DNA of 44,236 nt from Phoronis australis. Taxonomy: Eukaryota; Phoronida; Phoronidae. The translations under genes and the position numbers were made by a program. Below the pieces are notes generated by a model. The model saw nothing but the letters and a program-made list of their open reading frames with translations, had not been told where the DNA came from and did not search any database. Shown here piece after piece: positions 21,401-31,900 of this stretch. The stretch spans positions 21,181-65,416 of the forward strand of contig NMRA01000365.1 of NCBI GenBank assembly GCA_002633005.1. Reading direction: 5' to 3'. The first letter of the stretch is position 1. The number at the start of each line of letters is the position of its first letter.

Positions 21401-24269
21401 TGCAGCTCAATGCTGTTGATGAACGTTTCATTTCTTCTCCAAGCCGGAGTCACTAAACTTCCCTGTCTATGCGATGTTGTCGCCGTCTGTCTTCATTACT
21501 TTACTCTGACTAGCTTACTTTGGATGGGAGTAGAGGCAGCTCATATGTATCAAGTCCTTATACGAATATTCAATTACAGCGGAAGAGGTTTTATGATAAA
21601 ACGATGTATTTTAGCATGGGGTGAGTTTTTGATACATGGATTGAGTGATTGACTGATTAAGAGTTGGCGGGAAACATTTATAAATCCAACGTAGGCCCTA
21701 CATCTAAGTAATGTAAACGAGACCAGGATGAACCGAATTGCAGCTGTTACAAAGTTTTGGGTGTTACTCTGGTTTCATTCTCAATAATGAGCACGATTGC
21801 TACATGTATTTATAAAAGGAACGAAAGGCTATGATGATAGCACAAAAATTACCTATAATTTACAGATTTATAACTTCACCCAAATCAGCCAATCTTAGAT
21901 AATGTAACAATACTAGATTCTAAAACAGGTGCGAGGCATGCTGAATGGCAAGAATGTCATGGGAGACCACCTGGAAATTAGTGAGGGATTAAAAACTAGA
22001 TGGCATAGGAAGTCTCTGGAAAGAGAGTGACTGTTGTCATTTACAGGGGTTCCCGCATTTTGAGAACCAGTTTTCTCAACTATCGTAAGTATCGCGCATC
22101 AATCTGGTTCTCAAAATCTGGGACCCTTATAACTGATTATTGAGGGAAAGAGAGCAAGAAAATTGTGTTAATGGACAGTAGCGATATACTTTATTCACAA
22201 TGCATATTAATGAATATAATTTATAAATACAAAGGAACTATGGAAAATAGAGACTCTCAGCAACCCAATGCTTTTTTGGCACTGTATCTAAATATGACTT
22301 GAAAAAATGAAAATGTGTTGAAAACTCGTCCAAACATACGTAGAATTACACATCCATTATTTTCTACAAGAACACATTGTCATTTCTGTGAATTCGTCAA
22401 TCCCATCCTCGAACTAACACGCACTAGTCAAGGTCATTTACTTGCTGGTGAGTGACAAGCATGATGTTTATTTTCCAGGAGTTCCTGCCCTCATTGTTGG
22501 AATAACATTAGCTGTGGATACTGACAATTATAAAAGCAAAGACGACTTGTAAGTTATTAAATTTAGTGTGACACTTGTCATTTTTTAAATGGGCCCTATT
22601 GACTGACGATAATAGATGTTTCACGTACTGTAGTCGCTAGATTATTTCTTGGAATTGGACTCTACAGTAAACATTTTAATTACTGTTGCATTATCGTGTT
22701 TCATTGTTTATAATGATTCGTCCAGGCAATCTAGCCACTTCGTTGTAGCCGTTCTATTTGCCCTTTACATATAAATTTCGTTACAATCAGTTCTCATTTT
22801 GTCTCTCATTTCATTTCGTTATTTCATTCTCACTTCCGCACCCGCCATGTCACGTCATTTTTGACCTTCTGACTTTTACCAGCTTCCCGGCTAACCAACT
22901 ACAGCTCTGCAACCCCACAACCCGAGCTTCAGTGCTGTAGTGGGGCGTAGGTGCACGTAGGCGCAGCCAACCACCTTTTGGCATTTGAACATAGCGCCTA
23001 CGCACCGTAAGTTATGTTCATTGCTCAAGGTGATACGGTGGGCTCGGAGCGCCCACTTACCTCTAAGTTTACCACTACAGCACTGCCCAGTTTGTTAATT
23101 GCGCTTCGTAGGGACTCCAACACTGAATTGCAAATTTTTGTAAATGCACTGTGCTAAGGTTATGTAGTACAATTTTGGCCAACTTCAGAACATCGCATCT
23201 CAGAAAGGGCTGATCGAATTCACACGCAACTTTGAGATACTACGCCTTACACATTCGTTATTCAAAACACTCTGCTGCTAGGATTTGCTTTTAAAATCTT
23301 CCACTTTTGCCTGAGAGGCTATCAAAATAGGACTTGTATAATTTTTATATAATAGTTGCATAGAACGAAAACTGTAGCATCGTTTTTGAGATTTTATCGT
23401 ACGAAATTTGGATATGTTACTCATCTTGTTCATTTGCTACGATTGCATAATTCTTTTTTTTTGCTAAATTTCCTACAAAAGCAAGGTCACGTGATCTAAT
23501 TAGTGGTAGGTTGGTATAAAGTCATATTTGGCTACATAACATTAATGTCGAGAATGGCTCTTGTTCATAAACTTATAGCATAATGGTTAAAGATGACCTG
23601 TTTGTTTTGACATGACACTTTACAGTTTATGCTCAAGCCTGAAGGTCCGGGTTCGACTTACTTAACACATTAATTCTAATATCCAGTCCTTGTGATTCGT
23701 TCTAATTGTTATGTCATTGTTCCAGGTGCCGACTTAACTACGACAATCCATACGCGTATTATATTGGCTTCCTCGGGCCCTGTTGTCTCATCCTGTTCAC
23801 TAATTGCGTGATATTTATAATGCTGATTCGCGTCATTCTGCGGCCAAAAGTGAAGACTTTCAAAGGACATTATGCTGCGGAATCAAACATCACTGCGTCT
23901 CAGATAAGGGGGGCCATCAGTGTAATGGTACTCCTCGGTGTTACATGGGTATTTGGTGCTTTTGCTGTTGACAAGGCTAAACTCGCCTTCACGTACATAT
24001 TTTGTATGGCCAACTCGATGCAAGGATTTCTGATATTCATGTTCCGTTGCCTTTGTTTCCCTGAAGCACGGATGGCATGGAACCAGTTGGTGCAACAGGG
24101 AACCATAAAAAGACAACCAGGAGTCCGCGTGAAAAGCGCCGTCGTTAGTTTCCGCTCCAGTACGTCATTCACTTCTTGGAGAAAGAGGAGCGGGCAATAC
24201 AATATAAATTCGAAAAAGTTTGAATCGTCAAATGCGAAGAAAGAAATGGTTACAATAGAGACACAGTGA
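15334..24269 (+). CDS. Adhesion G-protein-coupled receptor (GAIN, GPS, 7TM)
   Basis: Nine exons join with matching phases: 15334-15402, 16079-16158, 17046-17232, 18426-18690, 20149-20255, 20613-20737, 21358-21620, 22479-22548 and 23726-24269. They give 569 residues plus the stop. Numbering from 15334: GAIN domain about 1-236, GPS motif about 193-236 with predicted autoproteolysis between Leu229 and Thr230 in NHLTNFAVLM, then seven membrane segments (about 248 to 480) and a basic cytoplasmic tail. The family is surface receptors in which the sequence after the cleavage point acts as a tethered agonist. The conserved disulfide between the start of TM3 (LPCLCDVV) and the second outer loop (DDLCRLN) is present. 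The N-terminus is incomplete: a Ser/Thr stalk exon (9345-9770, phase 0) and Cys-rich exons upstream are candidates. No ectodomain marker allows subfamily assignment. Confidence 0.9.
16079..16158 (+). CDS. Adhesion GPCR exon: GAIN domain, part 2
   Basis: The acceptor is atttctag and the donor GTACGT; phase 0 to 2. It encodes ATAMFRNISNVLNDELGD, the typical GAIN helix with an Asn-linked glycosylation sequon (NIS). Confidence 0.8.
16260..16650 (+). repeat. Old dispersed repeat, copy 1
   Basis: The block shares an ordered series of matches with 23190-23525 (same strand) and 34930-35270 (opposite strand): a GAATTCACA(C/T)G start, a CTCCACTTTT(T/G)C middle, an ACGAAAAC run and a (G/C)AGATTGGTATAAAG-like end. 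No coding frame. The family is unknown and well diverged. Confidence 0.6.
17046..17232 (+). CDS. Adhesion GPCR exon: GAIN domain, part 3
   Basis: The acceptor is ttccacag and the donor GTAAAAC; phase 2 to 0. It begins LLELIDRFTANVVIPNGTDT, the GAIN pattern in which an LLE-x-x-x-RF helix leads into the subdomain-B strands. Potential glycosylation sequons NGT and NTS are present. Confidence 0.8.
17767..17794 (+). ncRNA. Hammerhead-like core, weak
   Basis: CTGATGA is followed by a 5-bp hairpin (GTCTA/TAGAC) and GAAAC, the order of the hammerhead ribozyme core seen in some Penelope-like elements and SINEs. One unpaired T between CTGATGA and the stem departs from the canonical form, and I could not establish stems I and III. 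It is probably a decayed retroelement end. Confidence 0.2.
18426..18690 (+). CDS. Adhesion GPCR exon: GAIN subdomain B and first half of GPS
   Basis: The acceptor is aacgcag and the donor GTACGT; phase 0 to 1. It runs from DDVWLTLPKEVFSQLEHS through NLTKPVIIHFPVNASGER to KCVYWDHAI. The final Cys-x-Tyr-Trp-Asp block is the opening of the GPS motif. Confidence 0.9.
18691..20148. other. AT-rich intron of the adhesion GPCR
   Basis: No open frame with family motifs and no clear repeat family was recognised. Confidence 0.5.
20149..20255 (+). CDS. Adhesion GPCR exon: GPS cleavage site and tethered agonist
   Basis: The acceptor is ctttgcag and the donor GTAAGG; phase 1 to 0. It carries WSTGGI, then VTCEANHLTNFAVLM. 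Cleavage is expected between Leu and Thr of HLT, leaving TNFAVLM as the tethered agonist start. The usual Cys in GGI and the usual Cys two residues after TC are both absent (Ile209 and Ala226). Confidence 0.95.
20613..20737 (+). CDS. Adhesion GPCR exon: TM1
   Basis: The acceptor is gttgctcag and the donor GTACGT; phase 0 to 2. After a short linker it encodes VALAIISYVGCAVSVLGLTL, the family's TM1 pattern. Confidence 0.95.
21358..21620 (+). CDS. Adhesion GPCR exon: TM2, TM3 and start of TM4
   Basis: The acceptor is gttttcag and the donor GTGAGT; phase 2 to 1. TM2 is NLCSSMLLMNVSFLLQAG. TM3 is CLHYFTLTSLLWMGVEAAHM, with the conserved HY(F)-x-L-x-x-x-x-WM pattern. TM4 starts at IKRCILAWG. Confidence 0.95.
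22047..22126. mobile_element. 80-bp foldback element, copy 1
   Basis: The ends are near-perfect inverted repeats of about 23 bases (GGGTTCCCGCATTTTGAGAA and on, against its complement at the right end). The same family occurs at 34782-34851 and 42978-43055. It is too small to code. Confidence 0.75.
22479..22548 (+). CDS. Adhesion GPCR exon: end of TM4 and second outer loop
   Basis: The acceptor is attttccag and the donor GTAAGT; phase 1 to 2. It encodes VPALIVGITLAVDTDNYKSK and the beginning of the loop holding the conserved Cys completed in the next exon. Confidence 0.9.
22930..23085. mobile_element. hAT-like MITE, 156 bp
   Basis: Perfect 14-base terminal inverted repeats (CAGTGCTGTAGTGG and complement) enclose a largely palindromic interior. 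The 8 bases on each side match at 6 of 8 positions (CCGAGCTT and CCCAGTTT), as expected for an aged hAT 8-bp target duplication. The CAGTG start is typical of hAT ends. Confidence 0.8.
23190..23525 (+). repeat. Old dispersed repeat, copy 2
   Basis: Same family as 16260-16650, in the same orientation, in another intron of the receptor gene. Confidence 0.6.
23576..23660 (+). mobile_element. Possible tRNA-derived SINE head
   Basis: TAGCATAATGGTTA matches an RNA polymerase III A box. GGTTCGACTTA, about 60 bases downstream, resembles a B box. No clear tail or flanking duplication was seen, and the sequence does not fold as an intact tRNA. Confidence 0.3.
23726..24269 (+). CDS. Adhesion GPCR last exon: TM5, TM6, TM7 and tail
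   Basis: The acceptor is tgttccag; it enters in phase 2 and runs to a TGA stop. TM5 is FLGPCCLILFTNCVIFIMLI, TM6 is GAISVMVLLGVTWVFGAFAV and TM7 is FTYIFCMANSMQGFLIFMF. The tail is about 65 residues, basic and Ser-rich, ending VTIETQ. Confidence 0.95.
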
Positions 24270-24362
24270 TCAAACTTCTAAAGACTGTGTTTTAAAATGT
24301 ATTTGATGCGTTATTTAACAGGCTAGCTTTGTTACAAAATGTTGCCCTTTTCACAAGATCGT

Positions 24363-24368
24363 AATAAA
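24363..24368 (+). promoter_or_regulatory. Polyadenylation signal AATAAA of the receptor gene
   Basis: A consensus AATAAA lies 94 bases after the stop codon, in AT-rich sequence. The downstream element is lost in or near the assembly gap. Confidence 0.6.
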
Positions 24369-24410
24369 AAGCATGAAAAACACTAACGTCAACTATTGCT
24401 TGCTGTTATG

Positions 24411-25255
24411 NNNNNNNNNNNNNNNNNNNNNNNNNNNNNNNNNNNNNNNNNNNNNNNNNNNNNNNNNNNNNNNNNNNNNNNNNNNNNNNNNNNNNNNNNN
24501 NNNNNNNNNNNNNNNNNNNNNNNNNNNNNNNNNNNNNNNNNNNNNNNNNNNNNNNNNNNNNNNNNNNNNNNNNNNNNNNNNNNNNNNNNNNNNNNNNNNN
24601 NNNNNNNNNNNNNNNNNNNNNNNNNNNNNNNNNNNNNNNNNNNNNNNNNNNNNNNNNNNNNNNNNNNNNNNNNNNNNNNNNNNNNNNNNNNNNNNNNNNN
24701 NNNNNNNNNNNNNNNNNNNNNNNNNNNNNNNNNNNNNNNNNNNNNNNNNNNNNNNNNNNNNNNNNNNNNNNNNNNNNNNNNNNNNNNNNNNNNNNNNNNN
24801 NNNNNNNNNNNNNNNNNNNNNNNNNNNNNNNNNNNNNNNNNNNNNNNNNNNNNNNNNNNNNNNNNNNNNNNNNNNNNNNNNNNNNNNNNNNNNNNNNNNN
24901 NNNNNNNNNNNNNNNNNNNNNNNNNNNNNNNNNNNNNNNNNNNNNNNNNNNNNNNNNNNNNNNNNNNNNNNNNNNNNNNNNNNNNNNNNNNNNNNNNNNN
25001 NNNNNNNNNNNNNNNNNNNNNNNNNNNNNNNNNNNNNNNNNNNNNNNNNNNNNNNNNNNNNNNNNNNNNNNNNNNNNNNNNNNNNNNNNNNNNNNNNNNN
25101 NNNNNNNNNNNNNNNNNNNNNNNNNNNNNNNNNNNNNNNNNNNNNNNNNNNNNNNNNNNNNNNNNNNNNNNNNNNNNNNNNNNNNNNNNNNNNNNNNNNN
25201 NNNNNNNNNNNNNNNNNNNNNNNNNNNNNNNNNNNNNNNNNNNNNNNNNNNNNNN
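24411..25255. other. Assembly gap (845 N)
   Basis: A run of unknown bases. Open frames crossing it are meaningless. It is followed by a C-rich run that may have caused the gap. Confidence 0.99.
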
Positions 25256-25334
25256 CCCCCCCCCCCTCGCCCCCTTGCTTCCGACTGCCAGGGATGCCAC
25301 ATGATATTTGTACCGTCATACATAGGTGGGGACA

Positions 25335-25487
25335 CAGTGGCGGGGGGCCAATAGCCATGCTCTCCCTAAAATTCTCCCGGATTCCATTTGCCAGTCCGGA
25401 CTGAGGTGCGAATTTCTGACGGGTAAAACCTTGGACAATACTCTGCCCTGCCCCCCCTCCAACTCAAAATCCTGGAACCGTTCCTGG
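25335..25487. mobile_element. Degenerate MITE with CAGTGGCGG end, copy 1
   Basis: It starts CAGTGGCGG and ends GGAACCGTTCCTG, a decayed inverted pair. The interior (TCTGACGGG, AATACTCTGCCCTGCCCCCC, AACTCAAAATC) matches the copy at 26072-26197 closely, in the same orientation. Confidence 0.6.
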
Positions 25488-26071
25488 GACAATCCTGGGG
25501 ATGCAGCCACGTACCAGTCGTAGCCGTGAACCAAAACACGGAGAGTAAGAATGCGCAAACGCGTAGTCGAATAGATTGTGGGATACTTTGTTGATAGCTC
25601 GTGATCGCGACATTGCGGCCAACTGCAGAGGCCATGCAAGGATACGATGGCGCGCCAAATATCAATGATGACGAGTTGTGATAACATTGGTGTCTAAGCA
25701 ATCCAGTACGCGAACACTCTCTAATATGGCTTCCCATCCACATTGCTTCAGGCCGTATTGCCTAAATCTAATGATAGCATGTTCGTCAGTGCTCTATACA
25801 GAAATGAGAAACACCTTGTCGACAAACTAAAATCTTTTGTTAAAAAATTCATAAAAAATCCAAATCTGTGGAAAAGTCCCCAGCCCGTTTTCATGTGTGC
25901 CATGCTTGTCGTGTAGCAAGGCACGACGCTTCGAGGAGCTAGTGGAATCATAAAGGCGCTGATGGAACTAATAAACTGTTTTGTTATCTGAGACTACAAC
26001 AAAGAAATAGTTGTTGACATCAGTCGTTTTGAGAAGATAAATCCCGGAAAGATGAAATTTGGAAACGTATT
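25488..26071. other. Intergenic stretch between two MITE copies
   Basis: Nothing coding was recognised. Minus-strand open frames in this area are read-through of the MITE sequence and its flanks. Confidence 0.4.
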
Positions 26072-26197
26072 CAGTGGCGGATTTAGAGGAGGCCAGGCCA
26101 GTTTCATTGGCAGTTCGGGGGTGCAAATGTCTGACGGGGAAAATCCTGGCTAATACTCTGCCCTGCCCCCCCAACTCAAAATCTGGATCCGCCCCTG
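26072..26197. mobile_element. MITE with CAGTGGCGGAT end, copy 2
   Basis: The terminal inverted repeat CAGTGGCGGATTT pairs with GGATCCGCCCCTG at the right. This is the CAG(T/G)GGCGGAT type common among hAT-like non-autonomous elements. The flanking octamers do not match, so the target duplication is lost or the ends are slightly misplaced. Confidence 0.65.
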
Positions 26198-27761
26198 GTA
26201 TGAAACTGATGTGCATTTAGTCGTTTCAAAAACGCCTACTGAAAGATGAACTTACAACTTAGTTCAATGCACTGTAATGTTCAGTGTCTCTAATTGCGTT
26301 TTCTTTCTTGAAAACACTGTGTCGCTCACTTTTACTCCCGAAAATGTAAGGGTCGACGCCAATGTTTGCGAAATATCATATCATCAAAAGACCCACTGTT
26401 TTAGAAATTCGAATCACCTCAGACGTAATCCTGGCTACCGGACGGGTCTGTGGTACTACATTTGTAACTACCCCATAGCAACTTGCTTTACTACTTAAAA
26501 ATATGTCATTGAATATGCCGGCAACATATAAAATATCAAATTAAAAATTGTTTTTAACCACATAGGGCCTACCGAAAATGAGTTTGACGCCAGCTGAAAG
26601 TAGCGAACTCGCGAATTAAGTGTTCACCAGCAGCTTTGCTCCGTAAATATTAAGTAATTTATGCGCTGTTAACAATAACCATTTACGTCGTTAAAGTTAA
26701 TTTTGTATGCTAAAAATTAAGTCACGGCGCCTATGTCTTATCTTAGTTAATTAACGAGATTGACCACTCACGTAACGGTACTAATCCACGTGCGCCGCTA
26801 CATTCACCAGTTTGGCCAACCACAGCCTACAGTTTCACTTCGGATGTTTCCAATATCGCCACGAGCTCCGAGATCCCGCCCACTGGCACAAACGAGGTCA
26901 GTGACCGAGTGCAAAAGAAACACGTGCTGAAAACTCTCAGTGGATCAGTAAGGTTTGTATCGGTAGGTTGCTGGGAGAATCTGTCCACGTATCTTGTTAC
27001 TGCAGACTGAGTGGGCTCACTTTCATACGTAATCCTTTCTTCTTGATCTCATGCATCTCATTGAACTAGACAATTTACTGCGGGGTGTAACAAGTTCCAA
27101 TCAAGGACCGCTAATCCAGTTCACAGTGAACCGATAACCGACAACTATGTGGATTTGTGTTAATTTTTAATTGTGGCACTACTAGCACTGATGTGGTGCA
27201 TTGCCTGTATTGCGACCGGGTACACGGCACGCGGCATTGCTGTAGTATTTTTTGTTCTTGTTCTTGGGTATTTTGGCCTCAGTAGCGGCTGGCCTTGGGA
27301 CTTTAAGTTTGTCAGGTACAGTTCCAAATGGCACCAGTCATAGGATTTAGAGAACCGTGCAGTTTCATCCACTGAATAATGGGTGTTATTCAGTAATTTC
27401 TGTGTTCTCTAAATCAGGGTGGCCCATTATATCCGACTATAGGCAATTACATGCCCTCGCTAAATGCCGCAAGCATATGCTATACAGGGGCGATACTACA
27501 CCCCCATTAAAAAGTCGCTCATCTCACAAAACAGCGAATAAAATCGGATGAAATACGCATTAAGATACACATGGAGTTGCAATTAACACATACCATGACT
27601 CTGGAGACAATTTAGTCAACGTAATTTGAACGTATCCATAATAATTTGTCGTGGTGCGCGCGAGCCTCCTTCACTGGGTGCCATTTTGAGAAAGTTATAT
27701 TATGCCTGTTGAACAAAAAATGCAAGGGACACAAGCCTTACAAATTCCACCTTTTTTTTCC
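26198..27761. other. Intergenic region between the two genes
   Basis: No exon, RNA gene or clear transposon was recognised. A minus-strand open frame at 27160-27372 has no family motif. The promoter of the downstream gene is presumably between here and 28919 but could not be placed. Confidence 0.4.
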
Positions 27762-27894
27762 ACGCACTCGACCTGCCTGTCCATGCACATGGCCTGCCTG
27801 TCTACGCACTCGGCCTACCTGTCCGTGCACTCGGCCTGCCTGTCCGTGCACTCGGCCTGCCTGTCCATGCACTCGGCCTGCCTGTCCGAGCACT
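27762..27894 (+). repeat. 21-bp minisatellite, about six copies
   Basis: The unit is close to CACTCGGCCTGCCTGTCCGTG. As 21 is a multiple of three, two frames stay open and give Cys-rich heptads (HSACLSV and TRPACPC) that should not be taken as protein. Confidence 0.9.
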
Positions 27895-28218
27895 CAAAAT
27901 GTTAAATCTTTCATAGTGGCTAGTTATATTGGATATCATTTACTAAGCCCTGCATTCAGATGATGATAAGTGTTATGAGTTGAAAAACTTGCCATGGTGA
28001 TTTCATAACTCTATTTTGTGAAGTGAACTTATAGGGACTTCAGGGAGTATGTACTGGACGTACTATAAGCACTGGCTCTTTCCGTCCACAAAAAGGGCAG
28101 AAATACGTGAAATCCATCTTAATTCTTCAAACAGCTCTTAAACTGCATAGAGGCAAAACTTTGCTTTTACTGAAGTTTCAATAAACGGTAAAGGCTAACT
28201 CTGGTAGGTAATCAGCAA

Positions 28219-28705
28219 GTGAAACTTTGCTTAAAATAGTAGGATGTAAAACCGAAGCTTCGGTACTCGCCGAAACTTCAGTGTTGTGGAGCAGTCAAAG
28301 CGAAGCTTCGTCGAAGTTATCGGTAGAGATCGCAGCAAAGATATGAGGATCATGAGGGACATGCAAAACGTGTTCTTTGCTATTGTACTGTTGTTATTGT
28401 ACCGTTGTTATTGTACCGTTGTTATTGTACCGTTGTTATTGTACCTTTGTTATTGTACCGTTGTTATTGTACCGTACGTGGCGTGCTCTCAAAAGACAGA
28501 CGTTTGTAAATAAAAGAAAGCATACCTGATCAAGAATGACACTGATCATTTTCATGAACATTGTGAATAGCAGAAGAACAATTTTCAGCTAGCCTCAAAC
28601 CCACTACTTAATATGCTTTTGAGAATACTAATAAACTACGTCGTCTGTTGTCACAGTGATAACTTCGATATCACTGTCCAGTCAGAAAGGTAAGCAAAGT
28701 TTCAC
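28219..28705. repeat. Perfect 15-bp inverted repeat pair around a repeat-rich stretch
   Basis: GTGAAACTTTGCTTA at 28219-28233 is complementary to 28691-28705. Between them lie further palindromic pieces (ACCGAAGCTTCGGT near 28250) and the 15-bp minisatellite. This may be the remains of a foldback transposon, or chance clustering in AT-rich DNA. Confidence 0.4.
28384..28474 (+). repeat. 15-bp minisatellite, about six copies
   Basis: Successive near-identical units of TTGTTATTGTACCG plus one base. Confidence 0.9.
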
Positions 28706-28931
28706 CGAAGCTTTGGTAAACCGAAGTTCCCCTAATGGAAAACAACTTCATTCTAATGTTAGACTGAGGTACAATAATAAAGAGTAATTGACCAGAAGTA
28801 CTTGCAGTTTTCTGATTGTTCAGATTTGCATGCCTGCCAACTCTGGAGGGTCCATCACAACAATATAATGTTATGTGACTTATTAATGATTATGTTGAGA
28901 AAAAGCTTTTCAATTTCAGCAACACAAAGAG

Positions 28932-28988
28932 ATGGTTCGTGTTCGCAACAAAAAAGGCAGAAAAAGAGATGTAGCTGAAAAAAGCAAG
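28932..28988 (+). CDS. DNMT3-like exon 1 (start codon)
   Basis: ATG opens 19 codons (MVRVRNKKGRKRDVAEKSK), very basic, ending AAG|GTACTA in phase 0. The exon itself probably begins at 28920 after tttcaatttcag, so 12 bases of 5' UTR are included. Confidence 0.65.
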
Positions 28989-31900
28989 GTACTATTTAAA
29001 GACATATTTGCATGCTTCTAACTATGCTAATGTTTAGTCAAGAACTGAACGACAATGCTATTTGAACATCATCTACGCTAAGCAAAGTGCAGTTGTAATC
29101 ATTGACAACTTGTAAATGTGAAAACAAAAACATTATGCAAATAGGTGATCTTTGCACTAATGACGTACCTTGGGGGCTCACATAACCCGCAACACGCTGT
29201 TGTATTCCCCTACATCAGGTCACAATACTTGCTGGACACTGTCGAGTCATTTATGGCACATAATTTTTGACACAAAGCCAGTTCTTCAAAACATTTGGCG
29301 ATTTTCAACCTACTTCATATTCACATCTCTGTATGTTAATTGCGTTTCTGTGGAAGAGTGTTAACAAGTGATATCAAGAGAATGGATTGTCAGATTCCAA
29401 TAAAACTTAATACAGAGGTATATGATGACAGTGCACTGGCACCATTTGATTTTTGGGTGGATTTGACTACTGCAGTGCCCTTGTGGTGGTTTTATATGAG
29501 AGCATATTTCCAGATGATATGTAGCGAATCTATCGAAGGTTTTCAATGAAAGTTGACGCAGAGATATGTGATGTCAAGAGATTAGACAGTGTGGCCTAGT
29601 GTGGTAGGTGGCCACTTCGTTTACTGGAGGTTGTGGGTTGGAGTCTGACTAGGCCACACTGCTAGACCCTTGAGTCAGGTTTCTAGCTCCTCAGCTTGGT
29701 TTTTACTATACATTAGGAAAGCGTAAAGATGGTTCCTGGTGATCCGTGCAATGGGCCCACATGTGAGGCCTGTGCACGTCTGGTACAACGTGTATCAGAC
29801 CGCCTGCAATTATTTTTTTTAAAAGTAGGTTTGGGCCATCCATAAATTTCACAAAATATACTTTTGACTCATAGTACACCGGATGTGGTTAACAGGTGCA
29901 AAGGTCATCTAATTTTCAAAATGACATTTTTCAAGGAATTCTTTTCAATTTCAGTGTTCATGTGGTTAAGTCTTCATGCCAATCAATGCATCATTTTTTA
30001 AGCAATTGGGCCATCCAATGAGATAAAGGTCATTGAATGGAAACTTATATTTTGATCTAGACACTTCAAATTCACATATCTGATTGATACATATGAGCTC
30101 TAAGTTTAAAGTTTCAGGTCATTTGGTACTACCATGGAGTCATTAGGTGCATTTTCTTCTGAAATCTTGACTTTCATTCAACACGTAATTTGTGTTACCA
30201 GTTAGACAGCTGTGATTCTCAGCATTAAACACACTTTTAACGGACTTTTTCACAATAGTTCTACTAAAAGGGGTTATAAAATGCCGGAAAGGGTCAGTAA
30301 GTGCAAAGGTCATCTAATTTTCAAAATGTTATTTCTCCTACATTTTTCAAGGAATGCCCTTCAGTTTCAGCACACAGGTGTCAAAGCTCATTGAGGGCAA
30401 TCTTAAGTTTTGAATTAAACACTTCAAATTTATATATCTGATTGGCACATGTAATTAATTTCTAATTCCTAAGTTTCAGGTCATTTGGTGCAACCATGGG
30501 GTCATTAAGTGCATTTTTTTCTGAAAATTTGACATATTCATTCAACACATATTCTGATTATCAACAGTGAGACAACTGTGATTGCCAGCATTAATCACAC
30601 TTTTCACGGACTTCGCATTAATTCTACTAAAAGGGTCAATTAGTGCAAAGGTCATCTAATTTTAAAGTGCTATTTCTCCTACATTTTTCAAGGAATGCCC
30701 TTCAAATATTAATATAACTAACTACTGAAGTCTGAAACAGCAATTGTAAGCACAAGTAGAATAATGGCAGCTGTTATTTGTAAGAGTGCCAATTAATTTA
30801 TGTGCTCACCAAAACATGAGATACATAAAATGCCATAAGGAAGTTACAAGCAGAAACAGAATTTGAAATACTGTGTAAATTATGGAAATTCAAACTAATT
30901 TCATTAAACTAATCTAAGGTTGCCAAACACAAGAAAGTAAAACAATCCTGTTAGGGCAATTTTTGATGTTGTGACACCCACGAGCTGTTAGGGCATTTTG
31001 AGTGGTGCAACTGAGTTGGCTTGCAGGAATTGGAATACCAGGTCGGACTGGTGTGATAGGGCATTTTGAGTGGTGCAACTGAGTTGGCTTGCAGGAATTG
31101 GAATACCCAGGTTGGTGTGATTAACGTGAGATGGTCAAGATCTCAACTTGCATCTTGAAATTTCAACTCTTAAATAATATGTGGAGCCCTGATAAAAGGC
31201 TACATGTAAGTGCTTTTAATGAATGAAAAGTAAGTTCTTGACTAATGGCAGCTTGGTTAATAGCACCTTCATAGTGCATTTGTGGTTCGGAATTGTTATG
31301 CAGTCTTCTACAACTTGTTTCTTTAGGCTCGGATGATCAAGAGTGAAGAGTTAGGTGAAGAAGTCACTAGTGGGCGTGGTCTTGCCAACTACATAGGTAA
31401 TTATCTGCAAACTTTTGTCATATGGTGTGTCAACATAATATCTAACAAATGATAAAACAGAATAGGCATTTCCCTAGTTGACAATTTATCAGACTTAAAG
31501 GTACATAACTGTACATATCAAGCAAAGTTGAAGTTTTCAAATGTCATGGCTTGCCAATGTGGAACCTAGAATACAGTTGGCTTGAAAAGCTTGAATGCTA
31601 CTGGTGAATCTTGAATAACATAACATACACAATAAGGCTTATTCAAGCTTGATAACAAATATGTTATACTTGTCTGTATTAATGCTCATGCTCAGTTAAG
31701 CTACACTTTAAAGTTATGCGAGCTGAACTTCCTTGGAAGTGTCCGTGTCGTAGTGAATGCTGTTCTTACACCAATTTTTGGTCCCAAAGCAAATGGAACT
31801 TGGCAAGTATCCAATAATCAGAGCTTCAGCATTCAGCTGCACTTTGGCTTGTGCAGGAAATACCCCGCTGTACTCTCCTACTATGTTTTATTTGACTTTT

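Noticed and set aside
23576-23660. Functional tRNA gene
   Set aside because: A- and B-box-like words are present, but the sequence does not form an acceptor stem or anticodon arm.
24373-25404. Open frames of about 300 residues across 24411-25255
   Set aside because: They consist of N bases in the assembly gap.
25316-25743. Overlapping minus-strand open frames of about 125 residues
   Set aside because: They run through a MITE copy and its flanks, and similar peptide text recurs at the second copy (25968-26216).
27646-27963. Cys-rich open frames with heptad repeats
   Set aside because: The frame stays open only because the minisatellite unit is 21 bases; both overlapping frames are equally open and no splice or start context fits.
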